Assembly: GCF_001945365.1 (NCBI RefSeq)
Contig: NZ_MSTQ01000032.1
Location: 1-32,881 of the forward strand
Direction: 5' to 3'
Source: Pseudomonas reinekei
GTDB taxonomy: Bacteria; Pseudomonadota; Gammaproteobacteria; Pseudomonadales; Pseudomonadaceae
DNA length: 32,881 bases
Shown here: in pieces, positions 1 through 6,008 of the stretch
Position numbering within the stretch: position 1 is the first letter of the stretch
Layout of the letters: each line of letters starts with the position of its first letter
The notes under the pieces: generated by a model
What the model was told of the DNA's origin: nothing
Seen by the model: the letters and a program-made list of their open reading frames with translations, nothing else
The model's database searches: none
Position numbers and translations under genes: made by a program

Positions 1-406
1 CGCCATAGTGGGCGAACACCGTGCGCAGGATGTCCTCGATGGTCTGGTCTTGAAAGATCCGCGAATCGAAACGACGCGACAGCATCCACAGCCAGGGGCT
101 CAAGGTGGCCGAATAGCAGGCCAGGCCACCGTCACTTTTCTGCAGGCTGAATCGGCTGATAAAACCGTGAATGTAACGCGACTCGCCGCTCGCCAATTCA
201 ATGTCGAGTGACGCCGGTTGCCCTATCAGTGACTTGAGCTCCAGGCGAGCATCCTGACTGATCAGCGACAACTCGAAACTGAATAATGTCGATAAACCCT
301 CCGAGCCGGAGAATCGCTCGAGCAACAGCTCCTGCTGGCTTGCGATCGGGGAGGTGAATTTGATCAGGCGACGGTTCTGCGGGGCAAATACTGTTGTTAG
401 TTCCAT
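1..406 (-). CDS. vgrG: Type VI secretion tip protein VgrG (N-terminal part, runs off the window)
   Basis: VgrG trimers form the spike at the tip of the type VI secretion tube and carry effectors out of the cell. Only the first 135 or so codons are present; the gene continues beyond position 1. The start is ATG at 406-404 with AGGAAG seven bases upstream. The translation begins MELTTVFAPQNRRLIKF and continues with a stretch of the kind LLLERFSGSEGLSTLFSFEL followed by SLISQDARLELKSLIGQPAS, which is the typical opening of the gp27-like base of VgrG, where the first beta strands and the 'mode of attachment' segment lie. Later residues include YIHGFISRFSL and LSPWLWMLSRRFDSRIFQ, also characteristic. 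No other secretion gene lies to its right, so in this window it marks the edge of a vgrG cluster. Whether it is an orphan vgrG or part of a full T6SS locus cannot be seen. Identification is from recalled family pattern; C-terminal extensions cannot be judged. Confidence 0.9.
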   Translation of the reverse strand, partial: MELTTVFAPQNRRLIKFTSPIASQQELLLERFSGSEGLSTLFSFELSLISQDARLELKSLIGQPASLDIELASGESRYIHGFISRFSLQKSDGGLACYSATLSPWLWMLSRRFDSRIFQDQTIEDILRTVFAHYG

Positions 407-574
407 TAACAAACTTCCTGCGGCATAAACAGCCAGAGCTCGATCAATGAGCAATGCTTTGGTGGTTCTCAAACACAGGAATTAAGACGTCTAGGAAATA
501 GTTTGTATGTAGGACGCGTCCTTTTTTACGAAAACTCCCCCCACGACAATGGGGCACGCAAACTGGAGCACAAC
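407..574. other. Divergent intergenic region between vgrG and rimJ
   Basis: This 168-base stretch must hold the promoters for the leftward vgrG and rightward rimJ. I see the two ribosome binding sites at its ends but no convincing sigma70 or sigma54 promoter match on either strand, and no coding sequence. Confidence 0.4.
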
Positions 575-1162
575 ATGACGATCTTCACCCTGCCCTGCAA
601 ACGTCTGACGCTGGCCGTTCTCAGCCCCGGCCAGGCAGCGCTGGAGCGCGACTTTTACCTGCGAAACCAGGCACACCTCGCGCCGTGGTCGCCGGTCCGT
701 GCGGACGATTACTACAGCGCGGAAAAAATACGCTCACGCCTCGCGCAGCAAGCCATGGCGTTTGATGAAGGCTATGCGGTGCACTTTGCCGTGCTCGATC
801 GCGACAGCGGCCAGATGATCGGCGCGTGCAATTTCAGCGGCATCATTCGCGGGGCGTTCCAGTCCTGTTATCTGGGTTATCACATCGACCATGCCCATCA
901 AGGCCAAGGCCTGATGCATGAAGCCGTGGACGCGGGCATTCGCTACATGTTCGAAACGCTGAACCTGCATCGCATCATGGCCAACTACATCCCCGGCAAC
1001 GACCGCAGTGCGCGGTTGCTGGAGCGCCTGGGATTTGAGCGCGAAGGCTATGCCAAGGCGTATCTGAACATTGATGGGCGATGGCAGGATCACGTGCTGA
1101 CAGCGCGGGTCAGCACGGTGTGGGAAGACCCGGACCGACAATGGTCGCGGCGGTTGGGGTGA
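575..1162 (+). CDS. rimJ: RimJ-type GNAT N-acetyltransferase
   Basis: A 195-residue protein of the GNAT fold, closest in pattern to RimJ, which acetylates the N-terminal alanine of ribosomal protein S5 in the cytoplasm. The acetyl-CoA loop is visible as QGQGLM near residue 111, preceded by CNFSGIIRGAFQSCYLGY, and followed by HRIMANYIPGNDRSARLLE and RLGFEREGYAKAYLNIDG, which match the RimJ signature order. Length agrees with the family (about 194). The frame is open upstream to 503, but the ATG at 575 is preferred because GGAG stands six bases before it and the protein then begins at the usual family start (MTIFTLPCKRLTL). It is transcribed divergently from vgrG, with 168 bases between them. 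The acceptor could be another protein, as GNAT substrates are hard to predict, but RimJ is the best call. Confidence 0.85.
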   Translation: MTIFTLPCKRLTLAVLSPGQAALERDFYLRNQAHLAPWSPVRADDYYSAEKIRSRLAQQAMAFDEGYAVHFAVLDRDSGQMIGACNFSGIIRGAFQSCYLGYHIDHAHQGQGLMHEAVDAGIRYMFETLNLHRIMANYIPGNDRSARLLERLGFEREGYAKAYLNIDGRWQDHVLTARVSTVWEDPDRQWSRRLG

Positions 1163-1201
1163 TGTCGTCGGGCAGTAGAAAGAAGTCGACAGCCCGACCG
1201 C

Positions 1202-1227
1202 TTTCGCGAGCAGGCTTGCTCCCACAG
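1202..1227. repeat. REP-like palindromic element (single)
   Basis: The sequence TTCGCGAGCAGGCTTGCTCC followed by CACAG is a Pseudomonas REP unit: an imperfect GC-rich palindrome (GAGCAGGCTTGCTC core) with the CACAG tail. It lies between the 3' ends of the convergent rimJ and PAP2 genes, the usual position for such elements. The same core recurs around 4973-5040 and 11411-11508 in this window. Confidence 0.8.
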
Positions 1228-1265
1228 GGTCCTGCGTCGTTCGCCAATCTGATGCCCCCCTCGCA

Positions 1266-2108
1266 CTACTGAGGGAGCGAGTTAGCTCGCGGTGGCTGCC
1301 TGACAGTCGATAAAGATACCGCCTGCCTCACCGGCATCTCCAACCGCGCCCGCCCGTAAAACGCCAGCGCCGTCAGCAAACAGGCCAGCCAGACGAAGAT
1401 CCCGGCCCAGAACGTGTGGGACATGTAGTGCCAACCCTGCAACACCCGCGTTGTGCCGTAGACAAACCCCAGCGCCAGGGAGCCGTACAGGACGGCCTTG
1501 GAATAACGCCAGCGATAACGCCGCGCCACGAAGTACAACGCCAACATGGTAAAGCCACCCGAAGCATGCCCGCCCGGCCAGCAACGACCGTCACCGGCGA
1601 CCTTCAGTAAATCAAAGTTTTCGTACCACTCCTTGTGTTCGATCTTGCCGCCGTACTGGGTGGTTTCAATCGGGCAATACACGCTGGTATGGCCCTTCAA
1701 GTAGTGAATCACACCAGTGCTGATGGAGAACGCAAACACCACGTAAAGAAAATCCCGTCGATGCTTGCTGGCAAATCGCAGCACGGGTGCCACTTTGATT
1801 CGCTCCAGAAACGCGATGATTTTCGGATGTTTTTCCGCCTTCAGGCGTGGCCAGAGAAAAGACAGCAAGGCGCCAATGATCGCGATCTCGCCGGTCCAGT
1901 TCGGAATGATCCGTGCCCATTTATGAGTGATTTTTTCAAACAGATGCACATGGTCCAGCGGGAACGTTTGCGTGACCGGGTCAAAAAAAAGATTGTTGAA
2001 GGCGATGTCGATGCTGGTCAGGTCGAACATCAGGAACACCACCACCGCACAAGCCAGCGGGATACCGAAATTGACCGCATAGAAACGATAACGGGAGAGT
2101 GAATTCAT
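1266..2108 (-). CDS. PAP2-superfamily membrane phosphatase with altered signature motifs
   Basis: A 280-residue polytopic inner-membrane protein of the type 2 phosphatidic acid phosphatase (PAP2) superfamily, which removes phosphate from lipid carriers, lipid A or phospholipids. Hydrophobic segments are seen near residues 11-28, 73-86, 122-135, 184-196, 205-217 and 233-251. The three family motifs are recognisable but altered: K138-x6-C145-P146 in place of KxxxxxxRP, P178-G-G-H181 in place of PSGH, and T220-R221-x5-H227-x3-H231 in place of SRxxxxxHxxxD. The essential histidines and K/R are kept. The start is ATG at 2108, which overlaps the TGA of the Ais-like gene as ATGA, so the two are translationally coupled. 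The last nine residues come from a REP-like repeat. Substrate is not known; with an Ais-type neighbour, a lipopolysaccharide or lipid A phosphate is a reasonable inference. Confidence 0.8.
   Translation of the reverse strand: MNSLSRYRFYAVNFGIPLACAVVVFLMFDLTSIDIAFNNLFFDPVTQTFPLDHVHLFEKITHKWARIIPNWTGEIAIIGALLSFLWPRLKAEKHPKIIAFLERIKVAPVLRFASKHRRDFLYVVFAFSISTGVIHYLKGHTSVYCPIETTQYGGKIEHKEWYENFDLLKVAGDGRCWPGGHASGGFTMLALYFVARRYRWRYSKAVLYGSLALGFVYGTTRVLQGWHYMSHTFWAGIFVWLACLLTALAFYGRARLEMPVRQAVSLSTVRQPPRANSLPQ
1271..1295. repeat. REP-like palindrome overlapping the 3' end of the PAP2 gene
   Basis: GAGGGAGCGAGTTAGCTCGC, followed by GGTGG, is a diverged REP unit in inverted orientation to the one at 1202-1227. 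It lies inside the reading frame of the leftward PAP2 gene, so the last residues of that protein (PPRANSLPQ) are read from the repeat. The two units together may form a REPIN spaced by about 43 bases. Confidence 0.6.
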
Positions 2109-2776
2109 TGGGTTGTCACCGAGCGCCAATCCGAGGCTTCGATCAGGCCGAGCATGCGTGGCGCTTGCTGCGCCGCCGCCGTGATGAACAGCGAAGCCCC
2201 ATAGCCCGGGATGGAGTTCGACAGCTTGAGGTCCTTCTCCAGTTGCGCCATACACTCGCTGTGCGTCACCAGGATCAGATTGCGCCCGGCGACCTTGTGC
2301 GCCAGCGCATCACGCAACATCGTGCCCTTGCAGTTGACCAGCCAGTCGTCACCGCTGTCGACCTTGTTGAACATGTACCCGGCCGTTTGCATCGTGCGCA
2401 TGACCGGGCTGTTGTAGATGTCAGCGCTGTCGAGTCCCAATTGTTCAAAGCGGGCACCGACGGCCACCGCTACGCTGCGCGAACGGTCGGTAATGCCATC
2501 GTTCCCGCTCAGGCAAGCGGCGCGGGAGTGGTCGCAGCGCTCGACGTGGCGCACCAGCACAATCATGTCGCCCTTGGCCCATCCCGACAGCAGCGCCCGG
2601 GCACCCGCGATGTTGCCGTGGGCCAGGTCCGGTACGGCGGCCGGCCGTAACAGAAAGAGCGTGAGAGGGATCACCAACAACGCCGAGGCCAGCACCACCG
2701 CTGCATTGCGATAACGGGCAAATCGGCTCAAATCGATCGAACGGCTTATTCCGAACAGACTCAGTCTCAATTCCAC
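2105..2776 (-). CDS. Ais/PmrG-like histidine phosphatase, probably acting on lipopolysaccharide core
   Basis: A 223-residue protein of the histidine phosphatase superfamily. One membrane segment at about residues 24-43 is followed by a domain expected outside the inner membrane. The catalytic motif LVRHVERCD (R76, H77) has the E-R-C-D extension typical of Ais/PmrG, the periplasmic phosphatase of heptose(II) phosphate in the enterobacterial LPS core; the second catalytic histidine is probably H172 in VTHSECM, and R127 in NSPVMRTMQTAGY fits the substrate pocket. The start is a GTG at 2776; no strong Shine-Dalgarno site is present, so the start is less certain. It overlaps the downstream PAP2 gene by four bases. 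An LPS role is inferred from family and neighbour; cell-envelope phosphate removal would change polycation binding. Confidence 0.8.
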   Translation of the reverse strand: MELRLSLFGISRSIDLSRFARYRNAAVVLASALLVIPLTLFLLRPAAVPDLAHGNIAGARALLSGWAKGDMIVLVRHVERCDHSRAACLSGNDGITDRSRSVAVAVGARFEQLGLDSADIYNSPVMRTMQTAGYMFNKVDSGDDWLVNCKGTMLRDALAHKVAGRNLILVTHSECMAQLEKDLKLSNSIPGYGASLFITAAAQQAPRMLGLIEASDWRSVTTQ

Positions 2777-3017
2777 ATCATGCCGCCCCGCCGGCCTACA
2801 ACCTTTAATTCAATGCCGCGAGGGTAAACAGGCCGGCGTCGCTAACCAGTGAAACGCTTGTGAAAAAAACCTTGTTACATAAACCCGCCGACAAAATCCT
2901 TTCAGCTCTCGCGATTGCTGCCGATACAGACCGTCTACACCGCATGCTGGCCCCCAAAAACAACAATCTTCCAGCCAACCGACGATCGAGAAACACTACG
3001 TTCCTGGAGGAATTTTG
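2777..3017. other. Divergent intergenic region upstream of the chemoreceptor
   Basis: This 241-base region separates the leftward Ais-like gene from the rightward chemoreceptor. It holds the candidate FliA promoter listed separately and the strong GGAGG ribosome binding site at 3006-3010. I see no other gene. Confidence 0.5.
2901..2927 (+). promoter_or_regulatory. Candidate sigma28 (FliA) promoter for the chemoreceptor gene
   Basis: The -10 element GCCGATAC at 2920-2927 matches the FliA consensus GCCGATAA at seven of eight positions. TTCA at 2901-2904 sits 15 bases upstream, the FliA spacing, though it matches the -35 TAAA poorly. Placement about 90 bases before a chemoreceptor start fits regulation with flagellar genes. 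Evidence is motif only. Confidence 0.45.
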
Positions 3018-4943
3018 ATGAATAGCTGGTTCGGCAATATCAGCGTGAACCTGAAACTGGGCCTGGGGTTTGGCCTGGTACTGGCCTTGACCTGCGTCCT
3101 CGCCCTGACCGGCTGGACCAGCCTGGGCAGCCTGATTGACCGCAGCAACTGGATGAGTGACATCACCCGGCTCAACGCGGGCCTGACCAAGCTGCGTGTG
3201 GTGCGCCTGCAATACATGCTGGCCAACGGCGACGAAACCACCGCACAAAACGTGCAAACCACCCTCGAAGCGTTTTCCGCTCAACAGCAAGCGTTGCTGG
3301 TGAAATTCAAGAGCCCGGAAAATCTCAAACTGCTCAGGGAGCAAGGCTCTGTCATCGATGCCTACAAGACATCGCTGAACAAAATGCGCGGCGCTTATCG
3401 CGCTGGCAACAGCGCCAGCGACGTCATGACCGCCAGTGCCGAAACGGCCAATACGCTGATCAACGACATCAACGCCCGCGTACAGCAAATGCCGCTGAAC
3501 GACCAACGCTTCGAACAGTTCCAGGCCATCACCGCCGCCAAGGAAGCGTTCCTGCTGGCCCGCTATGAGGTGCGTGGCTACACCGCCACCGCCACCGCCA
3601 ACGCCGAGACTGAACAAAAAGCTGTCGCGCAACTCGACCTGGCAATCGCCAGCCTGAAATCCTTCAACAGCCACTTCGCTGATGTGCCGGCAGACGCCTT
3701 GCGTCAATTGGATAGCGCCTTGGCCAGCTATCGCAGCGCGTTGCAGGCTTACAAAACCGCGAACAGCGATGTGGCGCAGGCACGCAAGGAAATGACGGAT
3801 CAAGGTGCAGCCATCGTCAGCCTGAGCGAGCAGCTGTATCAGATTCAGCTCGACCGTCGCGACGCCGAAAGCGCCAATGCCCGCACCCTGCAACTGGTCA
3901 GCACGCTGCTGGCCTTGTTGGTGGGCATCATTGCCGCCGTACTCATCACCCGGCAGATCACCGGTCCCTTGCGCGACACCCTGGCGGTGGTCGATCGCAT
4001 CGCCAGCGGCGACCTGTCCCAGGACGTCAAGGTCACCCGCCGCGATGAACTTGGCGTATTGCAACAGGGCATCGCGCGCATGGGCGTGACCCTGCGCGAT
4101 TTGATCAGCGGCATCCGCGACGGCGTCACTCAGATTGCCAGCGCTGCCGAAGAATTGTCGGCCGTCACCGAGCAAACCAGCGCGGGGGTCAACAGCCAGA
4201 AAATCGAGACCGACCAGGTCGCCACCGCGATGCACGAGATGACCGCCACCGTGCAGGAAGTCGCGCGCAATGCCGAGCAAGCCTCGCAAGCCGCTGCGGC
4301 GGCCGATGGCGAAGCCCGTGAAGGTGACAAGGTGGTTGGCGAAGCGATCGCGCAGATCGAACGCCTGGCCAGCGAAGTGGTGCGTTCCACCGAAGCCATG
4401 AGCGTGCTGCAACAGGAAAGCGACAAGATCGGCAGCGTCATGGACGTGATCAAGGCCGTGGCCGAACAGACCAACCTGCTGGCACTCAACGCCGCGATTG
4501 AAGCGGCACGCGCCGGTGAAGCCGGACGTGGTTTCGCCGTAGTGGCCGACGAAGTCCGTGGCCTGGCCCAGCGCACGCAAAAATCCACCGAAGAAATCGA
4601 AGGCCTGGTGGCCGGCCTGCAGAATGGGACCCAGCAAGTGGCGGCGGTGATGAACAACAGTCGTACCCTGACCGACAGCAGCGTCGCCCTGACCCGCAAA
4701 GCCGGTGCCTCACTGGAGAGCATCACCCGCACGGTGTCCAACATCCAGTCGATGAACCAGCAGATCGCCGCGGCTGCCGAACAGCAAAGCGCCGTGGCCG
4801 AAGAAATCAGCCGCAGCATCATCAACGTGCGCGACGTCTCGGAACAGACTGCAGCGGCCAGCGACGAGACAGCGGCGTCCAGCGTTGAACTGGCGCGGTT
4901 GGGCAATCAGTTGCAGATGATGGTGAGTCATTTCCGCGTCTGA
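3018..4943 (+). CDS. Methyl-accepting chemotaxis protein with HBM-type sensor domain (McpS-like)
   Basis: A 641-residue transmembrane chemoreceptor. TM1 spans about residues 14-35, a large all-helical periplasmic ligand domain covers about 36-290, TM2 about 291-311, HAMP about 312-365, and the cytoplasmic signalling domain the rest, with the conserved hairpin tip around EQTNLLALNAAIEAARAGE. The ~255-residue sensor size and the start MNSWFGNISVNLKLGLGFG match the helical bimodular (HBM) receptors such as McpS of P. putida, which detects malate, succinate and other TCA-cycle acids; the ligand here is inferred from this resemblance. The start is ATG at 3018 with GGAGG seven bases upstream; a TTG just before it is in frame but unlikely. 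The protein ends HFRV and lacks a CheR-docking pentapeptide. A FliA-like promoter lies upstream and a REPIN downstream. Confidence 0.93.
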   Translation: MNSWFGNISVNLKLGLGFGLVLALTCVLALTGWTSLGSLIDRSNWMSDITRLNAGLTKLRVVRLQYMLANGDETTAQNVQTTLEAFSAQQQALLVKFKSPENLKLLREQGSVIDAYKTSLNKMRGAYRAGNSASDVMTASAETANTLINDINARVQQMPLNDQRFEQFQAITAAKEAFLLARYEVRGYTATATANAETEQKAVAQLDLAIASLKSFNSHFADVPADALRQLDSALASYRSALQAYKTANSDVAQARKEMTDQGAAIVSLSEQLYQIQLDRRDAESANARTLQLVSTLLALLVGIIAAVLITRQITGPLRDTLAVVDRIASGDLSQDVKVTRRDELGVLQQGIARMGVTLRDLISGIRDGVTQIASAAEELSAVTEQTSAGVNSQKIETDQVATAMHEMTATVQEVARNAEQASQAAAAADGEAREGDKVVGEAIAQIERLASEVVRSTEAMSVLQQESDKIGSVMDVIKAVAEQTNLLALNAAIEAARAGEAGRGFAVVADEVRGLAQRTQKSTEEIEGLVAGLQNGTQQVAAVMNNSRTLTDSSVALTRKAGASLESITRTVSNIQSMNQQIAAAAEQQSAVAEEISRSIINVRDVSEQTAAASDETAASSVELARLGNQLQMMVSHFRV

Positions 4944-4972
4944 CGCTCGGTCAGCGCTGAATCAAAAAACCA

Positions 4973-5040
4973 ATCGCGGGCAAGCCCGCTCCCACAGGAA
5001 ACACACTGTACCTGTGGGAGCGAGCCTGCTCGCGATGGCT
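4973..5040. repeat. REPIN: two inverted REP units
   Basis: ATCGCGGGCAAGCCCGCTCC plus CACAGG at 4973-4998 faces CCTGTGGGAGCGAGCCTGCT plus CGCGATGGCT at 5011-5040, separated by 12 bases. The outer and inner arms pair, so the transcript could form a long hairpin just after the chemoreceptor stop. Such doublets are mobilised by RAYT transposases encoded elsewhere and may end or stabilise transcripts. Confidence 0.85.
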
Positions 5041-5063
5041 ATTTACGGGACGATGAAAGTTAT

Positions 5064-5341
5064 TCACGTTTCCCACGGATTGATTATTTCCAGCCCGGAA
5101 AACCCGAAGTCCCGAACATTGCGGGTGGCAATCGGTGCACCGTGACTTCGGCAGACAGCGGCAATTTGTGCATCAGCCGTCGACACCGTAAGCCCCTTCG
5201 CTTCACAACTCGCCACCAACGTCGCGTATTCGACTGCGGCATGACCATCGAAAGGCAATATGCATCGACCCAAGCAAGCACTTGAGCGTCAGGCTCGACC
5301 CGCATGAACTCCGAAAGAACATGGGTATCGAGCACTATCAT
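5064..5341 (-). pseudogene. VapC-type PIN-domain toxin, inactivated by an internal frameshifting deletion
   Basis: VapC toxins are PIN-domain ribonucleases of type II toxin-antitoxin pairs. The first 27 codons (from ATG 5341) read MIVLDTHVLSEFMRVEPDAQ and on to VLAWVDA, a standard VapC start with the acidic residues D5 and E11. At about 5261 the VapC reading jumps to another frame, where ILPFDGHAAVEYATLV, then TADAQIAAVC and ATRNVRDF, complete the family pattern to the stop at 5064. The join gives about 92 residues of recognisable VapC where the family has roughly 135-140, so about 45 residues, including the central catalytic glutamate region, are missing and the frame is broken. Either open frame alone would give a non-functional fragment. 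The ATG overlaps the stop of the antitoxin remnant, preserving the original operon joint. Confidence 0.85.
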
Positions 5342-5430
5342 TCAGAGAAATCCACCGCGGTCGCTTTCTCCTTCCGGGCAGGAAGTTGGAGTTCAACCCA
5401 CCTGCAATCAATGAAATCATTGATTGCAGG
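5338..5430 (-). pseudogene. Remnant of the antitoxin gene partnering the broken VapC
   Basis: A 30-codon reading frame with no start codon ends in TGA that overlaps the VapC ATG (AATGA), the usual antitoxin-toxin coupling. Its end reads WVELQLPARKEKATAVDFSE, a plausible antitoxin tail that would bind the toxin. Upstream of that tail the frame runs into the palindrome at 5401-5430 and then a TAG stop, so the DNA-binding N-terminal part has been lost. The antitoxin family cannot be named from the fragment. Confidence 0.55.
5401..5430. repeat. Perfect 14-bp inverted repeat at the antitoxin breakpoint
   Basis: CCTGCAATCAATGA and its exact complement TCATTGATTGCAGG are separated by two bases (AA). 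There is no T-run after it on either strand, so it is not a standard terminator. It sits exactly where the antitoxin remnant loses family-like sequence. Confidence 0.85.
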
Positions 5431-5442
5431 CTAGTACATAAA

Positions 5443-5500
5443 CGTTCGGTAAAACTCGTTCTGGTGCCGAACGGCCAATCATGCCCCACGCGGGAATGAT
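5443..5500. repeat. Two further inverted repeats between the TA remnant and the glyoxalase gene
   Basis: CGTTCGG at 5443-5449 pairs with CCGAACG at 5467-5473 (17-base gap), and ATCATGCCC at 5478-5486 pairs at eight of nine positions with GGGAATGAT at 5492-5500. With the palindrome at 5401-5430 this gives three hairpins in 100 bases. No gene is evident here. Confidence 0.5.
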
Positions 5501-5517
5501 CAACAGCTATCTAAAGC

Positions 5518-5886
5518 TCAAACACTGATCGCATTGGTAAATACCAACCGATTGCCAAACGGATCGGTCACGGTCATGTCCTGGCTGCCCCAAGGCATGG
5601 CCTGGATTTGAGGGCGGGCGAAGGTGTATTCCTTGGCCAGTAGCTGCTGCTGGAACGCTTCCAGCTCATCGGTCTCGATGCGCAGGGCCGAGCCCGGTGT
5701 TGCGTCGCCGTGGTGTTCGGAGAGGTGCAACACGCATTCGCCGCGGGAGACTTGCAGGTACAACGGGAAGTTGGCTTCAAAGCGGTGCTGCCAGTCGATC
5801 TTGAATCCGAGGAAGTCGACGTAAAATTCAACAGCCTTGATTTCATCGAATATCCGCAGGATCGGGGTGGTTTTGCCGAAGCTCAT
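5518..5886 (-). CDS. Glyoxalase/bleomycin-resistance-like (VOC) protein
   Basis: A 122-residue protein of the vicinal oxygen chelate superfamily. The paired beta-alpha-beta-beta-beta modules are visible: TTPILRIFDEIKAVEFYVDF with LGFKIDW in the first, and ALRIETDELEAFQQQLLAKE then DMTVTDPFGNRLVF in the second. The central stretch CVLHLSEHHGDATPG is characteristic of bleomycin-resistance-type members, which bind drugs rather than catalyse; D and G residues of TDPFGNRL are the family hallmark. The start is ATG at 5886 with GGGAGC upstream. It stands alone between the TA remnant and the D-aminoacylase operon. Drug binding is possible, but many chromosomal members have unknown roles. Confidence 0.8.
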   Translation of the reverse strand: MSFGKTTPILRIFDEIKAVEFYVDFLGFKIDWQHRFEANFPLYLQVSRGECVLHLSEHHGDATPGSALRIETDELEAFQQQLLAKEYTFARPQIQAMPWGSQDMTVTDPFGNRLVFTNAISV

Positions 5887-6008
5887 CGAGTTGCTCCCAG
5901 ACAGAAATAGCCCAGAGTGTAGCCGGGCTGTACGTCAGCAATTCGGCTAGTAGATGGCTTTCTTTAATCTCAATATGCCATCACTGTGACGTACTGCTCG
6001 AATTGACA
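5887..6008. other. Intergenic region between the glyoxalase-fold gene and D-aminoacylase
   Basis: A 122-base gap holding the 5' leader of the leftward glyoxalase-like gene and the 3' trailer of the D-aminoacylase operon. I see no clear terminator hairpin with a T-run and no gene. Confidence 0.4.

Noticed and set aside
1..406. A complete type VI secretion cluster or effector gene
   Set aside because: Only the start of vgrG is in the window and nothing to its right relates to secretion.
2805..4637. A 610-codon open frame on the minus strand opposite the chemoreceptor
   Set aside because: Antisense shadow of a GC-rich gene: no family pattern, low-complexity translation, and the plus-strand frame is a clear chemoreceptor.
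4973..5040. Repeated palindromes that might be a CRISPR array
   Set aside because: Only two units in inverted, not direct, orientation; the core matches pseudomonad REP sequences and recurs singly elsewhere.
5289..5489. A 66-codon frame beginning at a GTG near 5489, as a possible intact antitoxin
   Set aside because: It is in a different frame from the antitoxin tail that joins the VapC start, and its sequence has no antitoxin pattern.
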